Source: Candidatus Eisenbacteria bacterium (lineage in GTDB: Bacteria; Eisenbacteria; RBG-16-71-46). From it: a stretch of 40,160 nucleotides of DNA. Made by a program: the position numbers and the translations under genes. The stretch's first letter is position 1. Each line of letters starts with the position of its first letter. Positions 18,225 to 25,394 of the stretch are shown here, in pieces. Under the pieces are notes generated by a model. That model ran no database searches, was not told the DNA's origin, and saw only the letters and a list, made by a program, of their open reading frames with translations. The stretch is taken from positions 1-40,160 of the forward strand of contig DASTBI010000160.1 of assembly GCA_035712145.1 (NCBI GenBank), in the 5' to 3' direction.

Positions 18225-18632
18225 ATGGTCGAGCGCCGCTTCCCGCGGACGTCTGCCTCTCTCGAAGACATCTATTCCTACGTTCGGGATTTCCTGGCAT
18301 CCCAGGGAATCCAGCAGGAGGCCGCCTTCGACGTCGACCTCATCGTCGAGGAGCTATTCACCAACATGGTGAAATACGGCGTGGGTGGGCAGCCGGAGAT
18401 CACGATCGGGCTCGATTGGAAGGCCCCGAACCTGACCCTGCGACTGGAGGACTTCGGGGCGCCCCCCTTCGACCCCGCGCAGGCGCCCGCCGTCGATGTC
18501 TCGCGTCCGATCGCGGAGCGTCGCGCTGGCGGCCTGGGCCTGCACCTGGTGCGCCGAATGGCCGACCGGCTGGAGTACGCCTACGAGGATGGCCGGAGCC
18601 GGATCACCGTGACCAAGCGGGTGGAGGCCTGA
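18225..18632 (+). CDS. RsbW/SpoIIAB-like serine kinase (HATPase_c_2)
   Basis: A 135-residue GHKL-fold protein of the anti-sigma kinase type. The N-box is IVEELFTNMVKYG (Glu43, Asn47), the G1 box is LEDFGAPPFDP, and the G2 box is RAGGLGLHLVRRMADRLEY, with a C-terminal strand SRITVTKRV. Such proteins bind ATP, phosphorylate a STAS partner and, in partner-switching systems, sequester a target such as a sigma factor. The STAS gene follows with a one-base overlap (TGATG), supporting a kinase-antagonist pair. A weak promoter-like pair (TTGCGC 18188-18193, 17 bases, TATCGT 18211-18216) would give an almost leaderless mRNA. No PP2C phosphatase gene is nearby. Confidence 0.9.
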   Translation: MVERRFPRTSASLEDIYSYVRDFLASQGIQQEAAFDVDLIVEELFTNMVKYGVGGQPEITIGLDWKAPNLTLRLEDFGAPPFDPAQAPAVDVSRPIAERRAGGLGLHLVRRMADRLEYAYEDGRSRITVTKRVEA

Positions 18633-18916
18633 TGCTCGAGATCCGCACCGCGTCCGAAGGCCGGGTTCAGCTGGTGGGGAGGTTCGACGCCGCGGAGGCG
18701 GAGCGCGTGGACCGGGCGCTCAAGTCGATGACCGGTCCGGTGTTTCTGGACTGCGCAGAGCTGGATTACATCTCGAGTGCCGGGCTCGGGGTGCTGATCG
18801 AGGCTCACAAGCGGCTGGCCGCCGCGGGGCATGCGCTGACGCTCGCGAATCTCGTTCCCCGGGTGCGTAACGTCTTCGGATATGCTGGATTGGACCGGCT
18901 GCTGAAGATTGTCTGA
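18632..18916 (+). CDS. STAS-domain anti-anti-sigma factor
   Basis: A 94-residue single STAS domain. The conserved segment VFLDCAELDYISSAGLGVLIEAHKRLAAAGHALTLANL carries the phosphoacceptor site; by alignment with SpoIIAA (D-S-S-G) the acceptor is probably Ser49 of I-S-S-A-G. Unphosphorylated, it should bind the kinase encoded just upstream and release that kinase's target; phosphorylation by the kinase would reset the switch. Its start overlaps the kinase stop by one base, and the ECF sigma gene begins at or before its own stop, so kinase, antagonist and sigma factor are physically coupled. That the sigma factor is the target is inference. Confidence 0.9.
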   Translation: MLEIRTASEGRVQLVGRFDAAEAERVDRALKSMTGPVFLDCAELDYISSAGLGVLIEAHKRLAAAGHALTLANLVPRVRNVFGYAGLDRLLKIV

Positions 18917-19550
18917 CCCCGGAGCCGCTTCCAGGCCGTGCTCCGACCCGTGCCGCCCCCCGCGGCGAGGTTTCTTTTCTCGCCAACCTTTGGCCTCTCC
19001 GACTGTCCATAAGGCTGATGAAGATGCCCTGGTCGACGCGGCGCGAGCCGGAGACTCCAGGGCCTTCGGGACCCTTGTCGAAACATACGGGCGACCCGTG
19101 TTCAACCTGGCGCTCCGGATGACGGGGAATCCCGAAGACGCTCGGGATCTGGTCCAGGTCGTCTTCGTCAAGGCATACGAGAGACTGGAGACCTTCGATG
19201 GACGCAGCCGCTTCTTCAGCTGGATCTATCGAATCGCGATCAACGAGTCCCTGAACTTCGTGAGCCGTCGGAAGCGCGTGGTGGAGCTGGACGATCAACT
19301 GGTCTCGAACGAGCGAACCCCCGACGAGCAGGCGGCGAGGGGCGAGGAGGAGCGAATGGTTCAGGCAGCGATGCAGGATCTGACGCCGGAGTACCGGCAG
19401 GTGATCATCCTGCGCCACTTCCTGGACCTCTCCCACGTCGAGATGGGATCCGTCCTCAGACTCCCCGAAAAGACCGTGAAATCGAGGCTGCACACCGCGC
19501 GGGTCCGGCTGGCCGAGGCCCTGCGCAAGCGGGGGTATGGACCCCAATGA
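18909..19550 (+). CDS. ECF-subfamily RNA polymerase sigma factor
   Basis: A protein of up to 213 residues with the two-domain ECF layout. Region 2 is DALVDAARAGDSRAFGTLVETYGRPVFNLALRMTGNPEDARDLVQVVFVKAYERL ... FFSWIYRIAINESLNFVSRRKR; region 4 is MQDLTPEYRQVIILRHFLDLSHVEMGSVLRLPEKTVKSRLHTARVRLAEAL with its helix-turn-helix. The start is uncertain: the only upstream in-frame initiation codons are TTG at 18909, overlapping the STAS gene, and TTG at 18990; neither has a good ribosome site. A promoter-like motif that matches one upstream of the repeat-protein gene lies at 18981-19008, inside the N-terminal coding region. The stop overlaps the anti-sigma gene (ATGA). It directs transcription of a small regulon, probably including 20397-21311. 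Confidence 0.93.
   Translation: MSDPGAASRPCSDPCRPPRRGFFSRQPLASPTVHKADEDALVDAARAGDSRAFGTLVETYGRPVFNLALRMTGNPEDARDLVQVVFVKAYERLETFDGRSRFFSWIYRIAINESLNFVSRRKRVVELDDQLVSNERTPDEQAARGEEERMVQAAMQDLTPEYRQVIILRHFLDLSHVEMGSVLRLPEKTVKSRLHTARVRLAEALRKRGYGPQ
18981..19008 (+). promoter_or_regulatory. ECF-type promoter motif, copy 1 (at the sigma gene)
   Basis: CGCCAACCTTT (18981-18991) and ACTGTCC (19002-19008) have the AAC / GTC pattern of ECF promoters. The same two blocks recur with identical spacing (21 bases start to start) at 20315-20342. The predicted start near 19015 lies inside the sigma coding frame, which suggests autoregulation but conflicts with the visible start codons. Confidence 0.6.
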
Positions 19551-20290
19551 TCGACCGAGACTACGAGCGTCTGATTCAGGACGTCCTGGACGGCCAGGCC
19601 TCGAAGGCGGAAGTGGAGCGCCTGAACGCCTGGCTGGCCACGAACGAGGAGGGCCGCACGCGGATGCGCGAGCTCGAAGGTCTGTTCGCCACCCTGCACC
19701 GGGTTCCGTTCGTCGAGATGCCTCTCGGCCTCACGGACGACGTGCAGCAGGCGATTCGGGCTCGCGCCGCGATGCGTGAGAAGGGCCGCACGTTTTCGCT
19801 GGGTCTGTTCAAGCCGAGGATGCGTCTGGCCATGGTGTTCGCCGCGGGGATCGCGGCGGGCGTGATCGGGTGGGGAGCCCTGACCGGGATCCTCAACCCC
19901 GGCGCTCCGGGCCGCGAGCGCGTGGTGGGCACCATGATGCCGACTGCGCCCCCGCAGGCGGGCACCGTGTCGCGGTCGTGGACCGCCGGAGACCTGCACG
20001 TCCATTCGATGGTCTGGCGGGCGGGAGCTTCGAGGTGGATGCGCCTTCGGGTCGAAGGGGCTCCGGCCGAGGTGGAGCTCCGGTTCGATCCGGCCGCCTT
20101 GTCGCCGGCGGCCGTTCGCCAGTCGGCGCCGGGCGCTCGGGTCGTCATGGATCCAGGCTTGATCCTGATCAAAGTCACGCCGCCCGGGGAGTTCACTCTG
20201 GAGTTCGGTGAGAAGACGCCGTCCGAGCCGATCCAGGTGACCGCCCGTGCAGGAAGCCGCCGGATCTCGGATCGGCTGCCTTCGCCTTGA
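19547..20290 (+). CDS. Probable transmembrane anti-sigma factor
   Basis: A 247-residue protein. The N-terminal ~80 residues are a helical cytoplasmic domain (RLIQDVLDGQASKAEVERLNAWLATNEEGRTRMRELEGLFATLHRVP), the usual anti-sigma arrangement, but lacking the HxxxCxxC zinc motif. A single membrane segment spans ~93-115 (LAMVFAAGIAAGVIGWGALTGIL), and the remainder is a periplasmic beta-rich domain. ATGA overlap with the ECF sigma gene supports a sigma/anti-sigma pair. It would hold the sigma factor at the inner membrane until cleaved or inactivated; a PrsW-like protease encoded 4 kb downstream is a candidate for that cleavage. Recognition rests on architecture and position rather than on strong motifs. 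Confidence 0.82.
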   Translation: MIDRDYERLIQDVLDGQASKAEVERLNAWLATNEEGRTRMRELEGLFATLHRVPFVEMPLGLTDDVQQAIRARAAMREKGRTFSLGLFKPRMRLAMVFAAGIAAGVIGWGALTGILNPGAPGRERVVGTMMPTAPPQAGTVSRSWTAGDLHVHSMVWRAGASRWMRLRVEGAPAEVELRFDPAALSPAAVRQSAPGARVVMDPGLILIKVTPPGEFTLEFGEKTPSEPIQVTARAGSRRISDRLPSP

Positions 20291-20314
20291 AGCCTGGAAG
20301 CCTTCCGCTTCAAT

Positions 20315-20342
20315 CGCCAACCTTTTGGCTGGCGAACTGTCC
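20315..20342 (+). promoter_or_regulatory. ECF-type promoter motif, copy 2 (repeat-protein gene)
   Basis: CGCCAACCTTT (20315-20325) and ACTGTCC (20336-20342) repeat the motif at 18981-19008 with identical spacing. It lies in the intergenic gap 55 bases before the ATG of the nonapeptide-repeat gene, so the 5' leader would be about 45 bases. This is the best-placed candidate target of the adjacent ECF sigma factor. Confidence 0.72.
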
Positions 20343-20396
20343 TAGTGTCGTTAACCCCGGCTCCTCGAGGGCCGGCCGCATGAGAGGAGGGGCCTC

Positions 20397-21311
20397 ATGA
20401 AGAACGCTCGGAATTTTGTGGTGGCAGCAGTGGTCTTGGTTGCCGTCGTGATCGGCGTCGGCGTGTGGAAGGGTGCGATCCCGCCCAAGTTCGGGACCGA
20501 AGGCGCGATCGGCGCGGCCCAGCGCTACACGTCACAGCAGATCACCGACACCGACGTCCAGCTCAGCAATGCGTCGATTCAGGCGTTCATCCAGAGCGAC
20601 CTGTTTCACGCGATCGCGACCAATCCCGACTTCCAGAGGCTGATCAAGAGCGACGCCTTCAAGAAGACGGCGCAGGTCGAAGGTCTGTTCGACGTGGTGG
20701 CTCAGGACCTCGGCCACGGCACCAGCAAGAAGGACTTCAGTGAGCTGGTGGCCAGCGCTGACTTCCAGGAGATGACGGCGTCGGCGGACTTCAAGACCGC
20801 CATCAAGGACAAGAAGGTGCAGAATCTCCTGGCGAACGCGGACTTCCAGGAGCTGGTCGCGAGCGCAGACTTCCAGAACTACATCGCCGACATGGCCAAG
20901 GGCATCAAGAAGGGCGACGCTTCGAAGGCCACGATCAAGGACGCGCAGAAGGGCGGCAAGTCGGCCGAGTGGCTCGAGCTCACCGCGAATGCGGACATGT
21001 CGGAAGCGCTGGCGAACGCGGACTTCATCGAGGCGGCGGCCAGCACGGACATGGGCAAGATCATCAAGGATAACCAGAACTGGTTCGCCAACGAGGACTT
21101 CATGGAAGTTCTGGCCAATGAGGACTTCCAGGAGCTGGTCGCGAGCGCGGACTTCCAGGAGCTGGTGGCTTCGGCCGAGTACCAGCACCTGACCGAGAAC
21201 CAGGACTTCCAGAACCTGGTGGCGAGCGAGGACTTCCAGAAGATCGCGAAGCACGATTACGCGACGATCATCGCCGCCAGCGAGGACATGGCGAAGAACA
21301 AGAAGAACTAG
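20397..21311 (+). CDS. Envelope protein built of tandem nonapeptide repeats
   Basis: A 304-residue protein. Residues 7-25 are an uncleaved-looking signal anchor (FVVAAVVLVAVVIGVGVW). Almost all the rest is a nine-residue repeat, consensus [N/S]-x-D-F-Q-E-L-V-A, in four runs: 58-102, 111-164, 189-224 and 232-285, about 21 units; the last run is clearest (NEDFQELVA, SADFQELVA, NQDFQNLVA). Asn/Ser then sometimes Pro at the unit start looks like a helix N-cap, suggesting short stacked helices; this is inference. The protein is rich in D, A, K and Q and ends in Lys/Asn. AGGAGG lies 6 bases before the ATG. It should face the periplasm. I do not recognise a named family; an ECF-type promoter and a terminator bracket it as a single-gene unit. 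Confidence 0.88.
   Translation: MKNARNFVVAAVVLVAVVIGVGVWKGAIPPKFGTEGAIGAAQRYTSQQITDTDVQLSNASIQAFIQSDLFHAIATNPDFQRLIKSDAFKKTAQVEGLFDVVAQDLGHGTSKKDFSELVASADFQEMTASADFKTAIKDKKVQNLLANADFQELVASADFQNYIADMAKGIKKGDASKATIKDAQKGGKSAEWLELTANADMSEALANADFIEAAASTDMGKIIKDNQNWFANEDFMEVLANEDFQELVASADFQELVASAEYQHLTENQDFQNLVASEDFQKIAKHDYATIIAASEDMAKNKKN
20568..21251 (+). repeat. 27-bp coding repeats (nonapeptide array)
   Basis: Degenerate 27-base units encode the [N/S]-x-D-F-Q-x-L-x-A repeat. The block GACTTCCAGGAGCTGGT recurs nearly verbatim around 20842, 21121 and 21150, so some units are recent duplications while others have diverged. Confidence 0.85.
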
Positions 21312-21346
21312 CTTCGCTGCAGTCGCTTCACCACAGCAGCCCCTCA

Positions 21347-21383
21347 GCGAGGAGACTTCGGCAAGCGGCCGAAGTCTCCTCGC
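21347..21383 (+). terminator. Hairpin terminator after the repeat-protein gene
   Basis: A perfect 15-bp stem (21347-21361 with 21369-21383) with a 7-base loop begins 36 bases after the stop and is followed by CCTTGTCGTT, a weak T-rich tract. It separates the repeat-protein transcript from the next gene at 21415. Confidence 0.75.
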
Positions 21384-21414
21384 CCTTGTCGTTGGTCCCG
21401 CTGGAGGCGAACGG

Positions 21415-24393
21415 ATGACGCGCTGGATGGCGCCGCGCCAGGCCGGGATCACGCTCGCCGCCGCGCTGGCGCTCCTCGCCGGCCCGGCCCGATCCGAGTT
21501 CCGGGTCCTCGAGACGCCGCACCTGCGGCTCATCTATCAGCACCCGGCCCAGGACTTCATCGTCGACCACACCGCGCGCTGCTTCGAGAACTCGCTGCGA
21601 TTCCACAGCCGGCTCTTCCAGTACCCGCCGCGCGAGAAGATCACCGTCATCCTCGACGACCAGTCCGACTTCGCGAACGCCGGCGTGTGGTGCGCCCCCC
21701 GCAACTACCTCTCGGCGCACCTGGCGCCGGCGAACTTCGTGTACGAGACCGGGCCCTCGAACGAGCGGATGAACTTCACGCTCAACCACGAGATGGCCCA
21801 CATCGTCACCCTCGATCAGGCGCAGCAGCCCGAGAAGCTGTTCCGCTCTCTCTTCCTCGGCAAGGTGCCCGAAGACGCCGAGCACCCGGAGACCATGCTC
21901 TACAACGTGCTCACTCTGCCCCGCCGCAACGCGCCGCGCTGGCACCGTGAAGGCACGGCGGTCTTCTTCGAGACCTGGATGGCGGGGGGCCTGGGACGAG
22001 CGCAGGGCCCCTACGACGAGATGGTCTTTCGCTCGATGGTGCGGGACTCCACCCCGTTCTACGACCCCTTGGGGGTCGAGTCGGAAGCGTCGAAAGCCGA
22101 CTTCCAGATCGGAGTGAACTCGTATCTCTATGGAACGCGGTTCTCCACCTGGCTCGCCGGTCAGACCTCGCCCTCGAAGTTCGTGGAGTGGGTCGCCCGC
22201 CGGCCGGGGACACGCGCCTACTACGCCAATCAGTTCAAGCAGGTGTTCGGCAAGCCGCTCGGCCAGAGCTGGCGGGACTGGGTCGCATGGGAGCGAACTT
22301 TCCAGAAGGCGAACCTCGATTCGATCCGGCGTTACCCGATCACCCCGTCGCGCGATCTCTCGGCGCGTGCCCTGGGTTCGGTCTCTTCGGCCTACCTCGA
22401 CTCGATCGATCGCGTGCTCTACGCCGCCGTGTATTACCCGGGGCGGCTGGCTCACATCGCCGCGATCCCGCTGGACGGAGGACCACTGCGCAGCCTTCAC
22501 GAAGTCAAAGGGCCGGCACTCTACTTCGTGACCTCCCTGGCCTGGGACCCGGACTCGCGCACGATCTTCTACACCGCCGACAACGACGAGTGGCGGGACC
22601 TGTGCGCGCTGGATCCGCGCACCGGACGCTCGCGCGTCCTCCAGCGCGACGCCCGGGTCGGGGATCTGGCATTCAACCGCGCCGACCGCTCGCTGTGGGG
22701 CGTGAGACACATGAATGGCATCTCCACGCTCGTCCGCATGGTGCCTCCCTACAAGGACTACCGGCGAGTGATCTCCTTCCCCTATGGCCGGGATCTCTAC
22801 GACCTCGACATCTCACCCGACGGGACGCGCCTGACCGGCTCACTGGCCGAGGTCAGCGGTCGACATACGCTGCAGCTCTACGACCTCGCGTCGCTGGCCG
22901 CCGGCGACACCACGTCGCGCACGCTCTACGACTTCGGCACCTCGGTGCCGTCGAGCTTCGTGTTCTCGACCGATGGACGGCGCCTCTACGGCAGCTCCTA
23001 CTACACCGGCGTCTCCAACATCTTCCGCTACGACGTGGATGCCGACTCCATGGACGTGGTCAGCAACTGCGAAACCGGGTTCTTTCGTCCCCTCGACCTG
23101 GGCGGCGACTCTCTGGTCGTCTTCCGCTACTCGGGGGCGGGTTTCGTCCCCGCGGTGATCCAGGCCCGTCCACTGACGGACGTGAGCGCGATCAACTTCT
23201 ACGGCGCCCAGGTGGTGGAGCAGCACCCGGAGCTCAAGACCTGGAAGGTCCCGTCGCCCGCGAGCGTCGATCTGGACTCCGTGGGCGTCCGCCGCGGGCC
23301 GTATCGCGGACTGCGCAGCGTGCGCCTCATGACCCTGGTGCCGGTGTTCGAGGCCTACAAGGACCGCGGCTCCGGCGGACTGAACGCCGAGTTCTCGGAT
23401 CCTCTCTCGTTCCACCGTCTCTCGCTGACCGCGACGTACTCCCCTCAGTCGTCGCTGGACGACAACGAGCGCTTTCACGTCTCGGCACGATACGAACGGC
23501 CGCGATGGGAGGCCTACGCGCGCTTCAATCCGGCCTCCTTCTACGACTTCTTCGGCCCGACCAAGACCAGCCGGCGGGGGACGAACCTCGGTCTCTCCCA
23601 TCACCGGTACCTGCTCCGCGACGAGCCCCGCGAAATCGAGCTGCGCCTTGGCGTCGACGCCTGGGCCGATCTCGAGCGTCTGCCCCGCGACCAGAACGTG
23701 GAAGTCCCGGACGATTTCGATCAGCTCGTGAGCCCTTATCTCCAGGTCAAAGGCGAGCACGTTCGATCGTCGATCGGCGCGGTCGAGCAGGAGAAAGGCC
23801 ATCGCTGGTCTTTCCTCTACGGGAACAACGTCGTGCGCTTCGACCGCGGAGACGACAAGACCTGGCTCGGCTTCCCGCTCGCACAGGGAACGCTGGACCT
23901 CGGCGTGCCCCTTCCGATCCGCAAGTCGTCGATCTGGCTGAGAACGGCCGGCGGTTATTCGCCCGGGGACCGCGACGAGCCGTTCGCGAACTTCTTCCTG
24001 GGCGGCTTCGGAAACAACTGGGTGGACCGTGGGGAGGTCAAGCGCTACCGCGAGCCCGGAAGCTTCCCGGGGATCGAGATCGACGCCGCCGCGGGCACCA
24101 ACTACGCGCGGGCGATGGTCGACCTCAACCTCCCGCCCCACACCTTCCGGAGGCTGGGGACGCCGGCGCTTTACGGAAGCTGGCTGCGGCTGTCGCTGTT
24201 CGGGAGCGGGCTCGTCACCAACATGGACGCGCCGGAGCTGCGCCGTAAGCTCGCCAATGTCGGCGCGCAGGCCGATCTGCGGATCCAGGTCTTCGCACGC
24301 CAGAGCATGACTCTCTCCGGCGGCTATGCGCGCGCCTTCGAGCGCGATGCCGCGACGCAGGACGAATGGATGGTGTCGCTCAAGATCCTATGA
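21415..24393 (+). CDS. Predicted outer-membrane protein: HExxH peptidase, beta-propeller and barrel
   Basis: A 992-residue exported protein with three parts. After a signal peptide (to ~27) comes a gluzincin-like domain (peptidase MA style): NHEMAHIVTLD (HEMAH, 125-129) and, about 50 residues on, WHREGTAVFFETW, whose Glu179 could be the third zinc ligand. Residues ~320-600 carry TolB/PD40-like blades (LAWDPDSRTIFYTADNDEWRDLCALDPRTG, LDISPDGTRLTGSLAEVSGRHTLQLYDL, FVFSTDGRRLYGSSYYTGVSNIFRYDVDAD). The last ~320 residues show alternating strands typical of an outer-membrane barrel (HVSARYERPRWEAYARF, LTLSGGYARAF-like ends, final VSLKIL). It could be a surface protease anchored by its own barrel. 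GGAGG precedes the ATG by 8 bases. The PrsW gene overlaps its stop (ATGA). Domain calls are inferred from patterns; the propeller and barrel are likely but not certain. Confidence 0.82.
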   Translation: MTRWMAPRQAGITLAAALALLAGPARSEFRVLETPHLRLIYQHPAQDFIVDHTARCFENSLRFHSRLFQYPPREKITVILDDQSDFANAGVWCAPRNYLSAHLAPANFVYETGPSNERMNFTLNHEMAHIVTLDQAQQPEKLFRSLFLGKVPEDAEHPETMLYNVLTLPRRNAPRWHREGTAVFFETWMAGGLGRAQGPYDEMVFRSMVRDSTPFYDPLGVESEASKADFQIGVNSYLYGTRFSTWLAGQTSPSKFVEWVARRPGTRAYYANQFKQVFGKPLGQSWRDWVAWERTFQKANLDSIRRYPITPSRDLSARALGSVSSAYLDSIDRVLYAAVYYPGRLAHIAAIPLDGGPLRSLHEVKGPALYFVTSLAWDPDSRTIFYTADNDEWRDLCALDPRTGRSRVLQRDARVGDLAFNRADRSLWGVRHMNGISTLVRMVPPYKDYRRVISFPYGRDLYDLDISPDGTRLTGSLAEVSGRHTLQLYDLASLAAGDTTSRTLYDFGTSVPSSFVFSTDGRRLYGSSYYTGVSNIFRYDVDADSMDVVSNCETGFFRPLDLGGDSLVVFRYSGAGFVPAVIQARPLTDVSAINFYGAQVVEQHPELKTWKVPSPASVDLDSVGVRRGPYRGLRSVRLMTLVPVFEAYKDRGSGGLNAEFSDPLSFHRLSLTATYSPQSSLDDNERFHVSARYERPRWEAYARFNPASFYDFFGPTKTSRRGTNLGLSHHRYLLRDEPREIELRLGVDAWADLERLPRDQNVEVPDDFDQLVSPYLQVKGEHVRSSIGAVEQEKGHRWSFLYGNNVVRFDRGDDKTWLGFPLAQGTLDLGVPLPIRKSSIWLRTAGGYSPGDRDEPFANFFLGGFGNNWVDRGEVKRYREPGSFPGIEIDAAAGTNYARAMVDLNLPPHTFRRLGTPALYGSWLRLSLFGSGLVTNMDAPELRRKLANVGAQADLRIQVFARQSMTLSGGYARAFERDAATQDEWMVSLKIL

Positions 24394-25394
24394 CCCTCGT
24401 CTGGGCGCTGGCGCTGGGCGTGATCCCGGTGCTGCTGCTCCTCGGCGGTCTGCAGGTCATGGACAGCTACCGCCTGGTGTCGGGCTCGGCGGTGCTCAGG
24501 TCGCTCGGCGCCGGAGCGGTGGCGGCGGCGCTGGCGTTCGCCGCCAACTCCTGGCTCCTGCAGCAGGACGTCGACCCCACCATCCTGCGACGCTATCTCG
24601 CTCCTCTGATCGAAGAGGTCCTCAAGGTCTCGTGGGTGGTCGTGCTGATCCGTTCGCATCGCGTCGGCTTCCTCGTCGACGCGGGGGTCCACGGCTTCGC
24701 GGCCGGCACCGGATTCGCGGTGATCGAGAACCTCTACTACGCCTGGGCGCTCGGGTCCTCGGGCCTCGCGTTCTGGATCGTTCGCGGGCTGGGCACTGCG
24801 GTCCTGCATGGCACCACCACCGCCATCGTGGCCATCATCTCGCAGGGACTCTCCGAACGACGCGCCGCCCCGGGCGTGCTCGCCTTCCTGCCCGGACTCG
24901 CGATCTCGATCGCGATCCACTCCTTGTACAACCACCTTCTGTTCAATCCGCTGCTGGCGACCTCGACCATCCTCATCGTCACCCCGCTGCTGCTGGTCGC
25001 GGTGTACGAGCGTAGCGAGGCGGCCATGCGCTCCTGGCTCGGCACCGGGCTCGACAGTGACGTGGAGCGTCTCGAGCTCATCCTGAGCGGTGAGGTGAGC
25101 GGATCGCACATTGGCGAATACCTGGACTCTCTGCGACACCGGTTCGAGGGTCCGATCCTCGCGGACATGCTGTGCCTGCTGCAGATCCATCTCGAGCTGT
25201 CGATCCGGGCCAAGGGAACGCTGATCGCCCGGGCCGCCGGGCTCGAGTTGCCGGTGGACGAGGACGTTCGGTCCCGGCTCGAAGAGCTCCGCTACCTGGA
25301 GCACTCGATCGGGCGCACCGGCCGGCTCGCGATGCTCCCGCTCCTCCACACTCGGACGCGGGACCTCTGGCAGGTCTACGTCCTCTCGCGCTGA
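24390..25394 (+). CDS. PrsW-family intramembrane protease
   Basis: A 334-residue membrane protein with about eight helices. Diagnostic PrsW motifs are present: APLIEEVLK (Glu75-Glu76), HGFAAGTGFAVIENLYY (Glu113-Asn114), AVLHGTTT (His140) and IHSLYNHLLF (His177, His182). In Bacillus, PrsW makes the first cut in the anti-sigma factor RsiW. A cytoplasmic tail of ~125 residues follows, longer than in minimal members. ATG at 24390 overlaps the stop of the surface-protein gene (ATGA); a slightly earlier in-frame ATG at 24366 lies inside that gene and is less likely. With the ECF sigma/anti-sigma pair encoded upstream, a role in regulated proteolysis of that anti-sigma factor is plausible but inferred. 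Confidence 0.9.
   Translation: MTLVWALALGVIPVLLLLGGLQVMDSYRLVSGSAVLRSLGAGAVAAALAFAANSWLLQQDVDPTILRRYLAPLIEEVLKVSWVVVLIRSHRVGFLVDAGVHGFAAGTGFAVIENLYYAWALGSSGLAFWIVRGLGTAVLHGTTTAIVAIISQGLSERRAAPGVLAFLPGLAISIAIHSLYNHLLFNPLLATSTILIVTPLLLVAVYERSEAAMRSWLGTGLDSDVERLELILSGEVSGSHIGEYLDSLRHRFEGPILADMLCLLQIHLELSIRAKGTLIARAAGLELPVDEDVRSRLEELRYLEHSIGRTGRLAMLPLLHTRTRDLWQVYVLSR

Noticed and set aside
20568-21251. CRISPR-like array of 27-bp repeats
   Set aside because: The repeats are in frame, have no spacers and encode the nonapeptide array of a protein with a signal anchor; no cas genes are nearby.
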